A DNA stretch of 64,000 nucleotides from Edaphobacter lichenicola (GTDB taxonomy: Bacteria; Acidobacteriota; Terriglobia; Terriglobales; Acidobacteriaceae). The notes beneath the pieces were generated by a model. That model was not told the origin of the DNA. It made no database searches and saw only the letters and a program-made list of their open reading frames with translations. How positions within the stretch are numbered: the stretch's first letter is position 1; every line of letters begins with the position of its first letter. Shown here piece by piece: positions 8,334 through 17,558 of this stretch. The DNA lies in NCBI RefSeq assembly GCF_014201315.1, contig NZ_JACHDY010000002.1, positions 868,001-932,000 on the forward strand, given 5' to 3'. The position numbers and the translations under genes are program-made.

Positions 8334-11300
8334 TTAGAAGTATATTTTTCCGCTGAACTGCATGGTGCGCGGTATACGAGTGCTTGTGGCCTGTCCAAAT
8401 TGGCTGTCTCCAATAGCAACATCTATGCCATTGAGTGTCGAACCAACACCTCCGCCGCTATTGCCGAAATTGGTGTGATTGAAGAGGTTGAAGGCCTCAG
8501 CACGCAACTGAAGATTGATAGTTTCAGTGAATCTGAAGTTCTTCAACAAACCCAAATCAATCCTTTCCACGCCCGGACTCAAGAAACTTCCAGGCGCTGC
8601 ACTGCCAAAGTGACCCTGGGCAGTGGCGAAGGAGCTGGTCGAGAACCATTGAGCCTGAGTCTTGATCATGTGAACTGGAGCCACCTGATCGGCACGAGGC
8701 ACAATGTCAGCGTTCGGACTATAGATGCCCAGGCCGCCTGGGTAGGTTCCCGCGAATGGGTCAACTGCCTGAGTGACGGTCGTCGATACTCCGGAGTTGA
8801 AGGAGGTGATGCCTGAGAGCTCCCAGCCGCCAAGCACATGCCCAGTGAGTCCATGCTGCTGGCGGAAGAACGGCGCCTTGTAAACGAAGTTCGCGATGAA
8901 GATCTGCGGTTCGTTCAGCCCAGAAGGTCCATAGTCCAGCTTCGGATCATAGGTATAGGTGTTTGCAGTGCCGCGGTCGTTGGTCTGGGATGACAGATTC
9001 TTCGACCAGGTATAGGCGACGCCCAGTGTCAAATCGCGCGTCGTCCGAAGATTCAGCGATACCTGTAGTGAGTTGTAGTTGGAGGTGAAGATGGGCAACC
9101 TTGTGTGGAAGTCCGAATAGCCCAAATAGGGGCGTATGTTGTTGAGAGGTGAGAGGGGATTGTCCACGCGGGTGGAGAGCGTCGGCTGATTCAGATCCAG
9201 TTCGCCGAGTAGGTGCCTAGACTGCGAGCCAACATACGCGATCTCAAGGGTTGCTGTCGGGGCCAGCTGCTGTTGCACCGACAGGTTGTAATCCGAATAC
9301 GAGGGAACCTTGAAGGCGGGGGTTCCTGTTGTTGTCAGCGCGTTCGGTCCTAGTGCCGGAGGCGCAGCAGAACCAACTCCCGTCGGGTTGTCAAACGACG
9401 CGTTGACCACTGTAGTCGTCTGCACCAGCGGCGGGTCTCCGAATGCATTCTGCTCCCAGATACCATTGAGCGTGCGATCGAAGAAGAGACCGAATCCGCC
9501 GCGCAGAACGGTCTTGCCGTCTCCAAAAGGAGAGTAGGCAAAGCCCACACGTGGTCCAAAGTTCCAGTTGTAGTTGGGGTTCACGTTGCTACCATAAGGA
9601 GAGCAGGTGACCTGCGCCGAGATGGCCTTGGCGGCTGTACAGGCAGCACCCTGGGGAAAGATCAACCCATTGGTGTAAATCGCAGGCGGGAAGGCCTGCC
9701 CAGGCACAAAGTTTCCGGTGTTGTCGAGGGCCGGGGCCAGAGTCGACTTGTACACCAACGGATCGAAGTTGGTCAAAGTATTCTTTGCGTCGGAAGGCGA
9801 AGGGAATCGTGTCCAGCGAAGGCCCAGATTCAGCGTCAGCCTGTGGCTCACCTTCCAATCGTCCTGAACATAGGCTTCCGTGTTCCAGAAGCGCAAGTCC
9901 GGGATGATGTCCCGATTGGCCTGCGTGTATTGATTCACATTACCCAGCAGGAAGTCTCCCCAGCTATTGAAGGTGAAGCTTGGATTACCCTCAGAGGCGT
10001 CCTCCGTCTTCAACAGCTGCTGAGCCGTTACGCCTGCGCGTAGGGTGTGGTTCCCCAGAGTCACCGAAAAGTTGTCAAAGATATTGCGATCCAGGTTTCT
10101 TTCAAAATATGGAGCGCTGCCTTGCGAAACGCCGGTGACTGATCCGTCCAATATATTCACAGTCGGAATGCGTCCGTAGGGGTCTGGGTTGGCCAGGTTG
10201 TTGGTCAGCGACGAGAGGATGGAGGATGAGTTTGCTGGACCGGAGAGCGCGCCTTTGATTGTTCCCTGCGAATAGGCAAACTCTACCTCATTCACCATCT
10301 TCGGAGAGATCGTCCAGGTAAGGTTGGCCACGACATTCTTACCAGGAGCATTGATGCCCACATTTACAACTCCTGGGTAGTTAGTTCCCCCCCAAAGCCC
10401 CAGAGGCTGATTGCTGGGTGCGTCATCCTGCATGCCGCGAGCGAAGAAATGCAGCTTGTCGTTAAAGTAGTGGTCCACGCGAACCAGGTCTTGGCGAAAG
10501 TTGTTCAACGTAGAGAAAGACGAGATCTGGCTGCCACCGATAAAGCCGGTGTTGGTGTTGACGGCCGTGGCGTTGGCCTGGTTCTTACTGAAAATTTGCG
10601 AAAGATATACCTTGGAGTTTGCGCTAAAGCAGGTGGGATTGATGGTGCCCGTGCCACCCCCTACTACCGTATTCGGGTTAGGTGTCCATCCTGTTATGCA
10701 ACCGGCGGGTGCGCTCGGCTCACTCGCTGCGTAAAACGAGCCGCCCAGCTGTGCCGCGGTAGGCGCCGCAACGTTTTCTCCATTGGGACTTGTGATCTTG
10801 CGCCATTCCTCCGACCAGAAGAAGAAGGTCTTCGTTTTGCCAGTGTTGTAGACGCGGGGAATATAGATTGGTCCACCCAGGGTAAAACCGAAGTTGTTGT
10901 AGTGATCTGGGGCGCGTGCAATACCTAGTTGATTGTTGAAGTAGGTGTTTGCGTCTGTGTTTGCCGTGCGCACAAACTCATAAGCTGAGCCATGGAACGA
11001 GCTGGTACCGGATCGGGTGGCTACCAGGACCTGGCCGCCGCCGCTGCGCCCAAAGCTCGCATCGTAGGAGCTTCGCTCCAGCGTAAACTCCTGAATCGCA
11101 TCGACGCTGGGGATATTAAGCAATGTGGCATTCGAGCCGCTGTCGTTGACGTCGGCCCCGTCCACCGACCAGTTGTTGGCTGTACTGCGTGCTCCGTTGA
11201 TCGAAACAGCAGAGGTACTATTGATCCCGCCAAAGCCGGGCTGATCGCCGAGCAGGTTCACAACCCCCGGTTGCAGCGTAACCAACTGTTGAAAGTTGCG

Positions 11301-11861
11301 ATTGACCAGCTCTAGCTCGCGCAACTGCGTTCCGGAGATGGTCCCGGCCTGGGAACTACTCTCCGTTTCGACAGTCACAGGGTTATCCTCAACCGTCACG
11401 GTCTGGCTCTGGGATCCGGCCTTCAGTTGTACATTTACGGTTCGTTTCTGCGCAACATTCAGGATGACGTTACGATCCGAGAACTTCTCGAAGCTCGGAA
11501 CCGAGACGGTGATCGTATAGGTTCCGGCAGGAAGGTTGGTGGCGGTATAGTTGCCAGAATCATTCGATTGCACCACGCGAGAGTTGCCGTCCACTCCATT
11601 GAGTGTGATGGTCACGAGGGCATGCGGAATCACGGCTCCCGTGGTGTCCGTGACCGTACCGGTGAAGGTTCCTGCCAGCTCCTGTCCGCGCGTCGGTAGA
11701 GCGAACACAAGCAGAATCATCATCAACAGACAGGAGTACCGTTTGATGAAACTCGTCCTCTTTGCAGAGGAATCAACGAACGCAACATCTTCACACGACC
11801 TTGAAATGTTGAGTTGTATTCGGCAACCAGCGGAACGTGACTTTAGCATGAGCCTCTCCAT
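8334..11861 (-). CDS. TonB-dependent receptor, Oar-like, with carboxypeptidase regulatory domain
   Basis: Outer-membrane receptor of 1,175 residues. After an N-terminal leader (hydrophobic stretch LLMMILLVFALP near residue 50) comes a carboxypeptidase-regulatory-like beta-sandwich (GTVTDTTGAVIPHALVTI, about 65-150). The plug region carries the typical NRNFQQLVTLQPGV, and a long beta-barrel ends in an aromatic C-terminus (GKIYF). This layout is characteristic of Acidobacteriota Oar/SusC-like receptors. Placed between a chitinase and a GntR/UTRA regulator, it probably imports amino-sugar oligosaccharides; that is inference, and no SusD partner is seen. A second in-frame ATG at 11849 follows GGAGAGG closely and could be the true start. 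Confidence 0.9.
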   Translation of the reverse strand: MERLMLKSRSAGCRIQLNISRSCEDVAFVDSSAKRTSFIKRYSCLLMMILLVFALPTRGQELAGTFTGTVTDTTGAVIPHALVTITLNGVDGNSRVVQSNDSGNYTATNLPAGTYTITVSVPSFEKFSDRNVILNVAQKRTVNVQLKAGSQSQTVTVEDNPVTVETESSSQAGTISGTQLRELELVNRNFQQLVTLQPGVVNLLGDQPGFGGINSTSAVSINGARSTANNWSVDGADVNDSGSNATLLNIPSVDAIQEFTLERSSYDASFGRSGGGQVLVATRSGTSSFHGSAYEFVRTANTDANTYFNNQLGIARAPDHYNNFGFTLGGPIYIPRVYNTGKTKTFFFWSEEWRKITSPNGENVAAPTAAQLGGSFYAASEPSAPAGCITGWTPNPNTVVGGGTGTINPTCFSANSKVYLSQIFSKNQANATAVNTNTGFIGGSQISSFSTLNNFRQDLVRVDHYFNDKLHFFARGMQDDAPSNQPLGLWGGTNYPGVVNVGINAPGKNVVANLTWTISPKMVNEVEFAYSQGTIKGALSGPANSSSILSSLTNNLANPDPYGRIPTVNILDGSVTGVSQGSAPYFERNLDRNIFDNFSVTLGNHTLRAGVTAQQLLKTEDASEGNPSFTFNSWGDFLLGNVNQYTQANRDIIPDLRFWNTEAYVQDDWKVSHRLTLNLGLRWTRFPSPSDAKNTLTNFDPLVYKSTLAPALDNTGNFVPGQAFPPAIYTNGLIFPQGAACTAAKAISAQVTCSPYGSNVNPNYNWNFGPRVGFAYSPFGDGKTVLRGGFGLFFDRTLNGIWEQNAFGDPPLVQTTTVVNASFDNPTGVGSAAPPALGPNALTTTGTPAFKVPSYSDYNLSVQQQLAPTATLEIAYVGSQSRHLLGELDLNQPTLSTRVDNPLSPLNNIRPYLGYSDFHTRLPIFTSNYNSLQVSLNLRTTRDLTLGVAYTWSKNLSSQTNDRGTANTYTYDPKLDYGPSGLNEPQIFIANFVYKAPFFRQQHGLTGHVLGGWELSGITSFNSGVSTTVTQAVDPFAGTYPGGLGIYSPNADIVPRADQVAPVHMIKTQAQWFSTSSFATAQGHFGSAAPGSFLSPGVERIDLGLLKNFRFTETINLQLRAEAFNLFNHTNFGNSGGGVGSTLNGIDVAIGDSQFGQATSTRIPRTMQFSGKIYF

Positions 11862-11945
11862 AAGTGGTGCGGGTTTCTGCTGTAAGAATTAAATTTTCTG
11901 TATCACAGCCACAACTAAAATCGGTCTTCAGCAGGTTTAGGTTGG

Positions 11946-11975
11946 AGTCAGATCGCGGCTCGCCGCGATCTGACT
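11946..11975. terminator. 13-bp perfect hairpin between chitinase and receptor genes
   Basis: AGTCAGATCGCGG pairs perfectly with CCGCGATCTGACT around a CTCG tetraloop, about 65 bases beyond the chitinase stop codon and 85 before the receptor start. No T-run follows on either strand, so it is not a classical intrinsic terminator. It could end or protect the chitinase transcript, or set differential expression of the two genes. Confidence 0.5.
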
Positions 11976-12041
11976 GGTGAACTTATAAGGCGCCCCGTCC
12001 CAGGAGATCGGTTAGGACGCCTTTGATTGCATAGCTATAGG

Positions 12042-14558
12042 TCACGGATTGAGACCTGCAGCCAGGGCTTTCACGATAGTTCCATTGGCATCGTCGTCTT
12101 TCACCGCCCACACGTAGCCGCCACCAAGACCATGCGCCTTGATGTAGGTTGCCTTTGCAGCGATCGAGGTGGCATCGTCGTAGCTGAAGACGGTCTGTGT
12201 GGTTGGGTTGAACGCCGAAGTGGCGATTCTTGTGGAGTCGTAGCAGGCGGTATACCCGTTGCTCAATAGGTTCTTGATCGTCCCATAGGTTGCTAGTCCG
12301 TTCGTCAGCAATGTGTCACATCCTGCCGCTGGCGAACTTTGGTTATTCCCCGTTGAACAGACCCCAGCGCCATTGGCGTTAGGAACTGGAGAAACCGCAG
12401 TCGCGTTCTGATACTCGCCACAGTTTGTATTGTTTAGTCCCCCGGTCCACCCGGCACCGTACGCCGGGAAGCCCATGGTGTATTTGTAGGCCGGTACGCC
12501 TTTTGCGAGGTAGTAGTTTACCGTCGCATCAATCGTATTGCCGGTTCCGTTCAAGGGATCGGCAGCATCGTCGTAAATAGGAGATGCGTCGTTGGTTGCT
12601 AACTCCCAATCTCCGGCGTAGTTGTAGCCATCGATGGTGACGAAATCCGATTGAGCGAACGTACCTGGAATATCGATCGTATCGAAGCCGCCTGGGTTGT
12701 TCGCGTCTGACGGGCCAGCAGGCGCGTCAAAGGTCAACTGATACGTCTTACCGGTGGTTGCCGTTAGAGCGGTCAGTTGCCTGCGGAACTCTGTCAATAG
12801 TGCAGTGAAGTTAGTTGTGTCAGTCGGAGTCGGGAACTCCCAATCGATGTTGATGCCATCGAACAGGCCCGGAGCAGTGATCCCTGAAGCGATATTGCCT
12901 TGAATGAAGATGTTGATGCAGGAGCTGGCAAGCGCTGTGCGTCCGGCTGCAGTGCTGGCGGCAGTTGTGAAGGCAGACACTGCAGCAGCGTTTGCACCAC
13001 CTATAGAGATGATCGTCTTCAGGTTAGGATAAGCCGCCTTGAGTTGCTGGATTGCGCCAAAGTTTCCATAAACACCCCCAGCTCCGCTGTAGGGTCCAGT
13101 TACCTGGGGCACGCCCAACTTCTGATAGTCGGCATAGGAGTCGGCGATGACGCATGCTGCGGTCGCAGACGTTGGCGCGGTCAAACCGCTGAAAGCATAG
13201 AAGAGATGCGTGAGTTTACTGGCAACACCATTTGTCTGCATGTTCGCGATGTTGTAGCCGGCATAATAGATGCTCCACTCTTCAAACCATCCCCCAACGA
13301 TCAACGTGCTCGGTGCGGTTGTCGTAACGTTTACCGAAGTTCCGGGCGATGTACCGGCATAGTCGGTAGCAACAACTGTGAAGGTATAGGTGGTGGATGG
13401 AGCTAGCCCACTCTCAACGTCGGATGCGGTCGTTGAAGTAAGAGTAGAAGGACCTCCGGATATCGAGTAGCTGATAGTGCAACCAGACGGCGCTGATACT
13501 GCTGTCCAACTAAGGTTTGCAGTTGAGGAGGTCGCACCCGAGGCTGTTAGTCCTGTCGGGGCGCTGGGTTTAGTCGTGCAGGAGCTTGGAGAGGTCTTCA
13601 CACTTAGAGCAGAACTCGCTGCTGATGTGCCAGCGGCGTCAGTCGCCTCCACCGTGAAGCTGTAAGTAGTCGAAGGAGAAAGGCCACTAACAGCATCGGA
13701 TGGTGCGGTCGGGGTTGCGATGGAACTCCCTCCCTGCAGTACCTTATAGCTAACGGTGCAACCCGTGGGAGTAGTGTCCGCTGTCCAACTCAGGTTCGTA
13801 CTGGAGCTGGTCGTACCGGAAGCTGCCAAACCAGTTGGGACACTAGGCACAGTTGAGCAGGTCGAACAGGCTCCTGTCGCAGTCCAGGGCTGGCCGCTGC
13901 CGGCGCCACCGCTGTTGGTCGCCGGACTCTGGTTTTGGGTCCAGTAGTTGGCGACGTAGTTTTCCCCTGCCAGGCTGGCCGTCATTCCCGAAGTGTAGAC
14001 AGCAGTCGCGCTCCACGCTGTACCGCATGTGCCTCCGGTACCGGAACTTGCCAGAGTCGTGACGCTCACGGCAGAGCTGGCTGCTGATGTGCCGGCGGCG
14101 TCAGTCGCTTCGACGGTGAAGCTGTAGGCAGTCGAAGGAGAGAGGCCAGTTACGGCATCGGATGTTGCTGTCGGCGTTGCAATAGAGGTCGCCCCCTGCA
14201 AAACTTTGTAACTAACGCTGCAGCCCGTGGGGAAGGTAACTGCAGACCAACTAAGGTTTGTACCGGAGCTGGTAGTCCCAGAAGCCGTCAAACCGGTAGG
14301 AGTACTGGGTATCGTTGTACAGGAGCTACCGCTGCCGACCTGTTGCCAGAGGGCTGGTGCGTCGATGGGATCCCAACCTACTTCGGATACGTTAGCTTGG
14401 AGCGCTTTGTATTCGACACCTTGGTACATCACCAGCGAACCAACAGAGTAAGACACGCCGACTGCCCAATTGGGAATACTCTGGGCTGACGCCGCCCCAG
14501 GCAGCATCAGAGCGATGAGGCTGCAGAGCAGAAATGCGGAGAGGACAATACGCTTCAT
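12042..14558 (-). CDS. Secreted multidomain chitinase, GH18
   Basis: Endo-chitinase of about 838 residues. The order of parts is a signal peptide (MKRIVLSAFLLCSLIALML, cut near ASAQ), a chitin-binding CBM5/12-like module (NWAVGVSYSVGSLVMYQGVEY, about 30-78), a fibronectin type III domain, a second CBM5/12-like module (AWSATAVYTSG through GSGQPW, about 175-225), two more Fn3 domains, and a GH18 barrel from about 415. The barrel carries DGINIDWEF near residue 570, which satisfies DxxDxDxE with the final Glu as proton donor. ATG at 14558 follows AAGGAGAT, so the frame upstream of it is not used. It cleaves chitin outside the cell, and the adjacent receptor and GH20 hexosaminidase would take up and finish the products. 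Confidence 0.93.
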   Translation of the reverse strand: MKRIVLSAFLLCSLIALMLPGAASAQSIPNWAVGVSYSVGSLVMYQGVEYKALQANVSEVGWDPIDAPALWQQVGSGSSCTTIPSTPTGLTASGTTSSGTNLSWSAVTFPTGCSVSYKVLQGATSIATPTATSDAVTGLSPSTAYSFTVEATDAAGTSAASSAVSVTTLASSGTGGTCGTAWSATAVYTSGMTASLAGENYVANYWTQNQSPATNSGGAGSGQPWTATGACSTCSTVPSVPTGLAASGTTSSSTNLSWTADTTPTGCTVSYKVLQGGSSIATPTAPSDAVSGLSPSTTYSFTVEATDAAGTSAASSALSVKTSPSSCTTKPSAPTGLTASGATSSTANLSWTAVSAPSGCTISYSISGGPSTLTSTTASDVESGLAPSTTYTFTVVATDYAGTSPGTSVNVTTTAPSTLIVGGWFEEWSIYYAGYNIANMQTNGVASKLTHLFYAFSGLTAPTSATAACVIADSYADYQKLGVPQVTGPYSGAGGVYGNFGAIQQLKAAYPNLKTIISIGGANAAAVSAFTTAASTAAGRTALASSCINIFIQGNIASGITAPGLFDGINIDWEFPTPTDTTNFTALLTEFRRQLTALTATTGKTYQLTFDAPAGPSDANNPGGFDTIDIPGTFAQSDFVTIDGYNYAGDWELATNDASPIYDDAADPLNGTGNTIDATVNYYLAKGVPAYKYTMGFPAYGAGWTGGLNNTNCGEYQNATAVSPVPNANGAGVCSTGNNQSSPAAGCDTLLTNGLATYGTIKNLLSNGYTACYDSTRIATSAFNPTTQTVFSYDDATSIAAKATYIKAHGLGGGYVWAVKDDDANGTIVKALAAGLNP
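13618..14164. repeat. Direct repeats from Fn3 duplication inside the chitinase gene
   Basis: About 85 bases starting at 13618 (GCTGCTGATGTGCCAGCGG) recur at 14080-14164 with only a handful of changes, 462 bases apart. They encode the end of successive Fn3 domains (AYSFTVEATDAAGTSAASSA). The high DNA identity points to a recent intragenic duplication or gene conversion. Confidence 0.7.
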
Positions 14559-15115
14559 CAGATCTCCTTGAATTCGGGGGGCATAGTCCCCGCCCACCCG
14601 CGGTTGGAAGTTTGGGAACTCGAGTGGAGTCGCATCAGATTACTCTCGGGTAAAACCTGTGAGCGGCCCCATGACAAAGCCTTGAGCAAACAGGATAGGA
14701 GAGAGGATCCATAGCGCGACCCAAGTGCCCATGAAACAGCCAACCAATGATTGCGGGTAGTAAGCGCTTCGACGTTCGTTGACATTCGAAACCTCCATCG
14801 ATGCGTCGACAGAACAGACCGAAATGGGCAGCCAGAAAACGAGTTAGCCGCAAAAAGCTCTGCTTACAACGACATCAACCCGAAATGTAGACATTAAATC
14901 TTAGGCTCAAAAAAGATACTTACGAACCTATCATTACAATGTCGGTCGGTCAACAAGATTTCAACCTAAACCACCATTTCTTCTTCTCTACGGAGAGGTC
15001 CGCCCGCAGGCCAGCTTATTACCGCAAGGCGATGGAAAGTGTTGTCAGGTCTTACGATCACGTCTCTGTGGGCCGTGGATCGCCCCAGCAGGACTGGAGT
15101 AAACCCGCGTCCGAT
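14559..15115. other. Long upstream region of the chitinase gene
   Basis: No supported gene. Open frames such as 14635-14853 lack motifs and run antisense or in unsupported frames. The stretch is the 5' region of the chitinase gene and the space behind the ROK gene. An AT-rich segment at about 14890-14940 could hold a promoter, but no clear -35/-10 pair was fixed. Confidence 0.45.
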
Positions 15116-16309
15116 TTAGTAGCGATATAGATTCTGTTCCGCATCTTTCATTGCGACGGCGATGGCGCCCCATACGACCGCCGAATTTCCAAGGCTGCTC
15201 GGGAGCACCCGGGCGACCGCGACTTCACTCTTGCGGAGCATCTCCACCGTCGGCTCAAATAGCGCCGGATGGGCGCCAAGATCGCCTCCGAATACAAAGA
15301 GGCTGGGATTCAGAGTTAAAGAGAGATTCAGAACCACGTCCTTAAGAAGGCGGGCGCGTTGATGAACGATCCTCTGTGCAACTGAGTTCCCTTCTCGCGC
15401 AAGGTCAAGCACACTACTTGCTTTACGTATCTTTGCCGATACCCCAGCCTTATTACTAACTGCGTTCCAGCTTCTTAAAATGCCTGGAGCGCCCAGTACC
15501 TGCTCGAGGCGGCCGAATTCGTACAACGCAGGCTGCATGCTGGAGATATTGGGGATACGAAGATAACCGATTTCTCCAGCCGACCAACTTGATCCATGCA
15601 CGATCCGGCCATTGATAAATATTCCCGCACCCACTCCCGCACCCACAGTCACGAAGATAAAGCTTTCCTCGGCTTGGGCGATCCCGCGAAAGTGTTCTCC
15701 AATCGCAGCAAGGTTGGTATCATTCTCAACAAACAGAGCACAAGAAAACTGCTTTTTTAGCATCTCCAGAAGAGGAACGTCTCTCCAGGTGTCTGAACTA
15801 CTGACAGAGATGACAATTCCATCTCTGGTATTGGTGATTCCCGCCACACCGACTGTCATCCCTAATAACTTTTTCCATGGCAGACCACGTCTCTGCATTA
15901 GTTCCCTCAGAGAGACGCGCAACACCTCAATAACGGCACTCGGGCTCCGGGCTTCCTTCGCAAGAGGTTCATATTGCTCCTCGAGAAGAGTTCCGTTAAG
16001 ATCAGTCAGCAGCACTCGAAACGAATCAACCGTGACATCCACGCCTGCGAGATACCCATAGTCAGCTTTGAAACGAAGATTGTCAGGTCGTCGCCCTCCA
16101 CTCGAGGTACCTTCCCCGATCCACTCAATAAGCCCCAGATCGTTGAGATCAGAGATGACGTTCGCAACCGTTGGTGCGCTCATGCCGGTTTCACGTGCAA
16201 TATCTGCGCGCGACGAGTGACCCAGTTTCTTCAACAGCATCAAAATTATGCGCGCATTCGTCTGACGCATTAATGCTGGATTACCAATCAACAACCGATT
16301 CTTACTCAT
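15116..16309 (-). CDS. ROK-family transcriptional regulator
   Basis: A 397-residue NagC/XylR-type repressor. A winged helix-turn-helix (ADIARETGMSAPTVANVISDL, about residues 35-60) is followed by an ROK sugar-binding domain with the phosphate-binding glycine run VGAGVGAGIFINGRIVHG near 210-230 and NDTNLAAIGEH. The usual zinc cluster (CxCGxxGCxE) that should follow GEIGYL is missing and replaced by RIPNISSMQPALYEFG. Loss of the cluster suggests it is purely a regulator and not a sugar kinase. The start has AGGCGG four bases before ATG. The nearest targets are the chitinase gene and the permease/kinase operon on either side. The effector is unknown; an amino sugar or sugar phosphate is likely from context. 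Confidence 0.87.
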   Translation of the reverse strand: MSKNRLLIGNPALMRQTNARIILMLLKKLGHSSRADIARETGMSAPTVANVISDLNDLGLIEWIGEGTSSGGRRPDNLRFKADYGYLAGVDVTVDSFRVLLTDLNGTLLEEQYEPLAKEARSPSAVIEVLRVSLRELMQRRGLPWKKLLGMTVGVAGITNTRDGIVISVSSSDTWRDVPLLEMLKKQFSCALFVENDTNLAAIGEHFRGIAQAEESFIFVTVGAGVGAGIFINGRIVHGSSWSAGEIGYLRIPNISSMQPALYEFGRLEQVLGAPGILRSWNAVSNKAGVSAKIRKASSVLDLAREGNSVAQRIVHQRARLLKDVVLNLSLTLNPSLFVFGGDLGAHPALFEPTVEMLRKSEVAVARVLPSSLGNSAVVWGAIAVAMKDAEQNLYRY

Positions 16310-16327
16310 TACGCCGCCTTAAATAGC

Positions 16328-16346
16328 GATTGGAATTGCACCAATC
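16328..16346. promoter_or_regulatory. Inverted repeat upstream of the ROK gene
   Basis: GATTGG and CCAATC are separated by seven bases (AATTGCA), 19 bases before the ROK start codon. The position suits an autoregulatory operator. This rests only on symmetry and position. Confidence 0.35.
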
Positions 16347-16593
16347 AGGCTTATCTACCACAACCCCTCCGGTGATACTTGGTGCTGTCGGTCAGATTCC
16401 AGTTCAAAATCATATTCTCACCAGGTCCACGATCAAAAAACTATCCGAGATCTTCAAATCAAATCGCTTTGGCGTTTACTAATTCGCAGAAAACTGCATG
16501 CGACGTCAGAATCCTTCTTTGACCATTATGGATTGAGATTAGCCACGATCAGCCACCGCCCGTGTCGGTGCGCATGCTGAAGGGGCCATGGGC

Positions 16594-17544
16594 TCACAAC
16601 TGCTCCGATTTGCTCGAAAATGCACCACGCAACACCTCGACCTGCTCTTTCAACAACCGCTTTGAGATCGCCGCGGATGGAATACTAGCGAAGCCATGAG
16701 GAATCGATGGCACCAGATGGAGTTCAACGGCTACTCCGGCTTCTGTCAGATGACGTGCATAGTCAAGACCTTCATCACGCAACGGATCAAGGCCGGCGCA
16801 GAGAACATAGGAAGTGGGCAGATGAGATAAATCTTTAGCTCGTGCCGGTGCTGCATAGGGCGAAATATCATGTGCGTGTTCACCCAGGTACCAGCGCCAC
16901 ATAACCTCTGCCTCGGATCTCCCAAAGTCAGGAACGTCCGTAAATTGACGTGCTGACATTGTCTCCAAACGGTCATCCAGGGCCGGAATCAATAGCATCT
17001 GAAAGCAGATCTTTGGTCCCATACGATCGCGAGCAAGAAGAGCGACCGCGGCAGCAAGGTTCGCTCCCGCACTCGAACCTCCTACAGCAATTAAGTCTCG
17101 ATCGAGATTCAAATCGCGGCTTTCGCTCCAAAGAAACTCAAGCGTCCGATAACAGTCGGTAAGAGCAGCAGGGAACGGTTCCTCAGGTGCGAGTCTGTAT
17201 GCAACACATACAACAGCGCACTGTGCGTTCAGAGCGTAATGGACACATTGTGACTCTTCAGAAAAAAGGTCGCCGCAAAAAAATCCACCACCGTGAAAGT
17301 AAAGCAATACAGGCAGCGAGCCCACCGCATTTTTTCTGCGATAGATCCGCACGGGTATCTGCACCCTCTCCTCATCAGAGGAGAGAACATCGTAGTCTTT
17401 AATCTCAAGGTCAGATTCTGATAATGCCCGCGTTCCCAGCCGAGCTGCAGAGAGCGCTTCACGCGCGACGTTTGGATCACGAAGGACTACTCTCGGTTGC
17501 TTAGCTAGTGGCGCGAACGCAGGATCCATCGACAGGTTCGACAT
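16594..17544 (-). CDS. Alpha/beta hydrolase, HSL-type esterase
   Basis: A 316-residue esterase of the hormone-sensitive lipase family. The oxyanion motif HGGGFF is near residue 84, the nucleophile elbow GGSSAGAN near 156 (GxSxG), the acidic residue in GLDPLRDEG near 253, and the catalytic histidine in HGFAS near 286. No signal peptide is present, so it acts in the cytoplasm. It is the last gene of a tight operon, starting 14 bases after the PfkB kinase stop with GGAG in place. In this setting it may remove acyl or acetyl groups from imported sugars, but the natural substrate is not evident. Confidence 0.88.
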   Translation of the reverse strand: MSNLSMDPAFAPLAKQPRVVLRDPNVAREALSAARLGTRALSESDLEIKDYDVLSSDEERVQIPVRIYRRKNAVGSLPVLLYFHGGGFFCGDLFSEESQCVHYALNAQCAVVCVAYRLAPEEPFPAALTDCYRTLEFLWSESRDLNLDRDLIAVGGSSAGANLAAAVALLARDRMGPKICFQMLLIPALDDRLETMSARQFTDVPDFGRSEAEVMWRWYLGEHAHDISPYAAPARAKDLSHLPTSYVLCAGLDPLRDEGLDYARHLTEAGVAVELHLVPSIPHGFASIPSAAISKRLLKEQVEVLRGAFSSKSEQL

Positions 17545-17558
17545 TCGTTCTCCACGAT

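Noticed and set aside
13618-14164. CRISPR array or mobile repeat in the chitinase
   Set aside because: The repeat falls on Fn3 domain boundaries in frame and has no short regular spacers.
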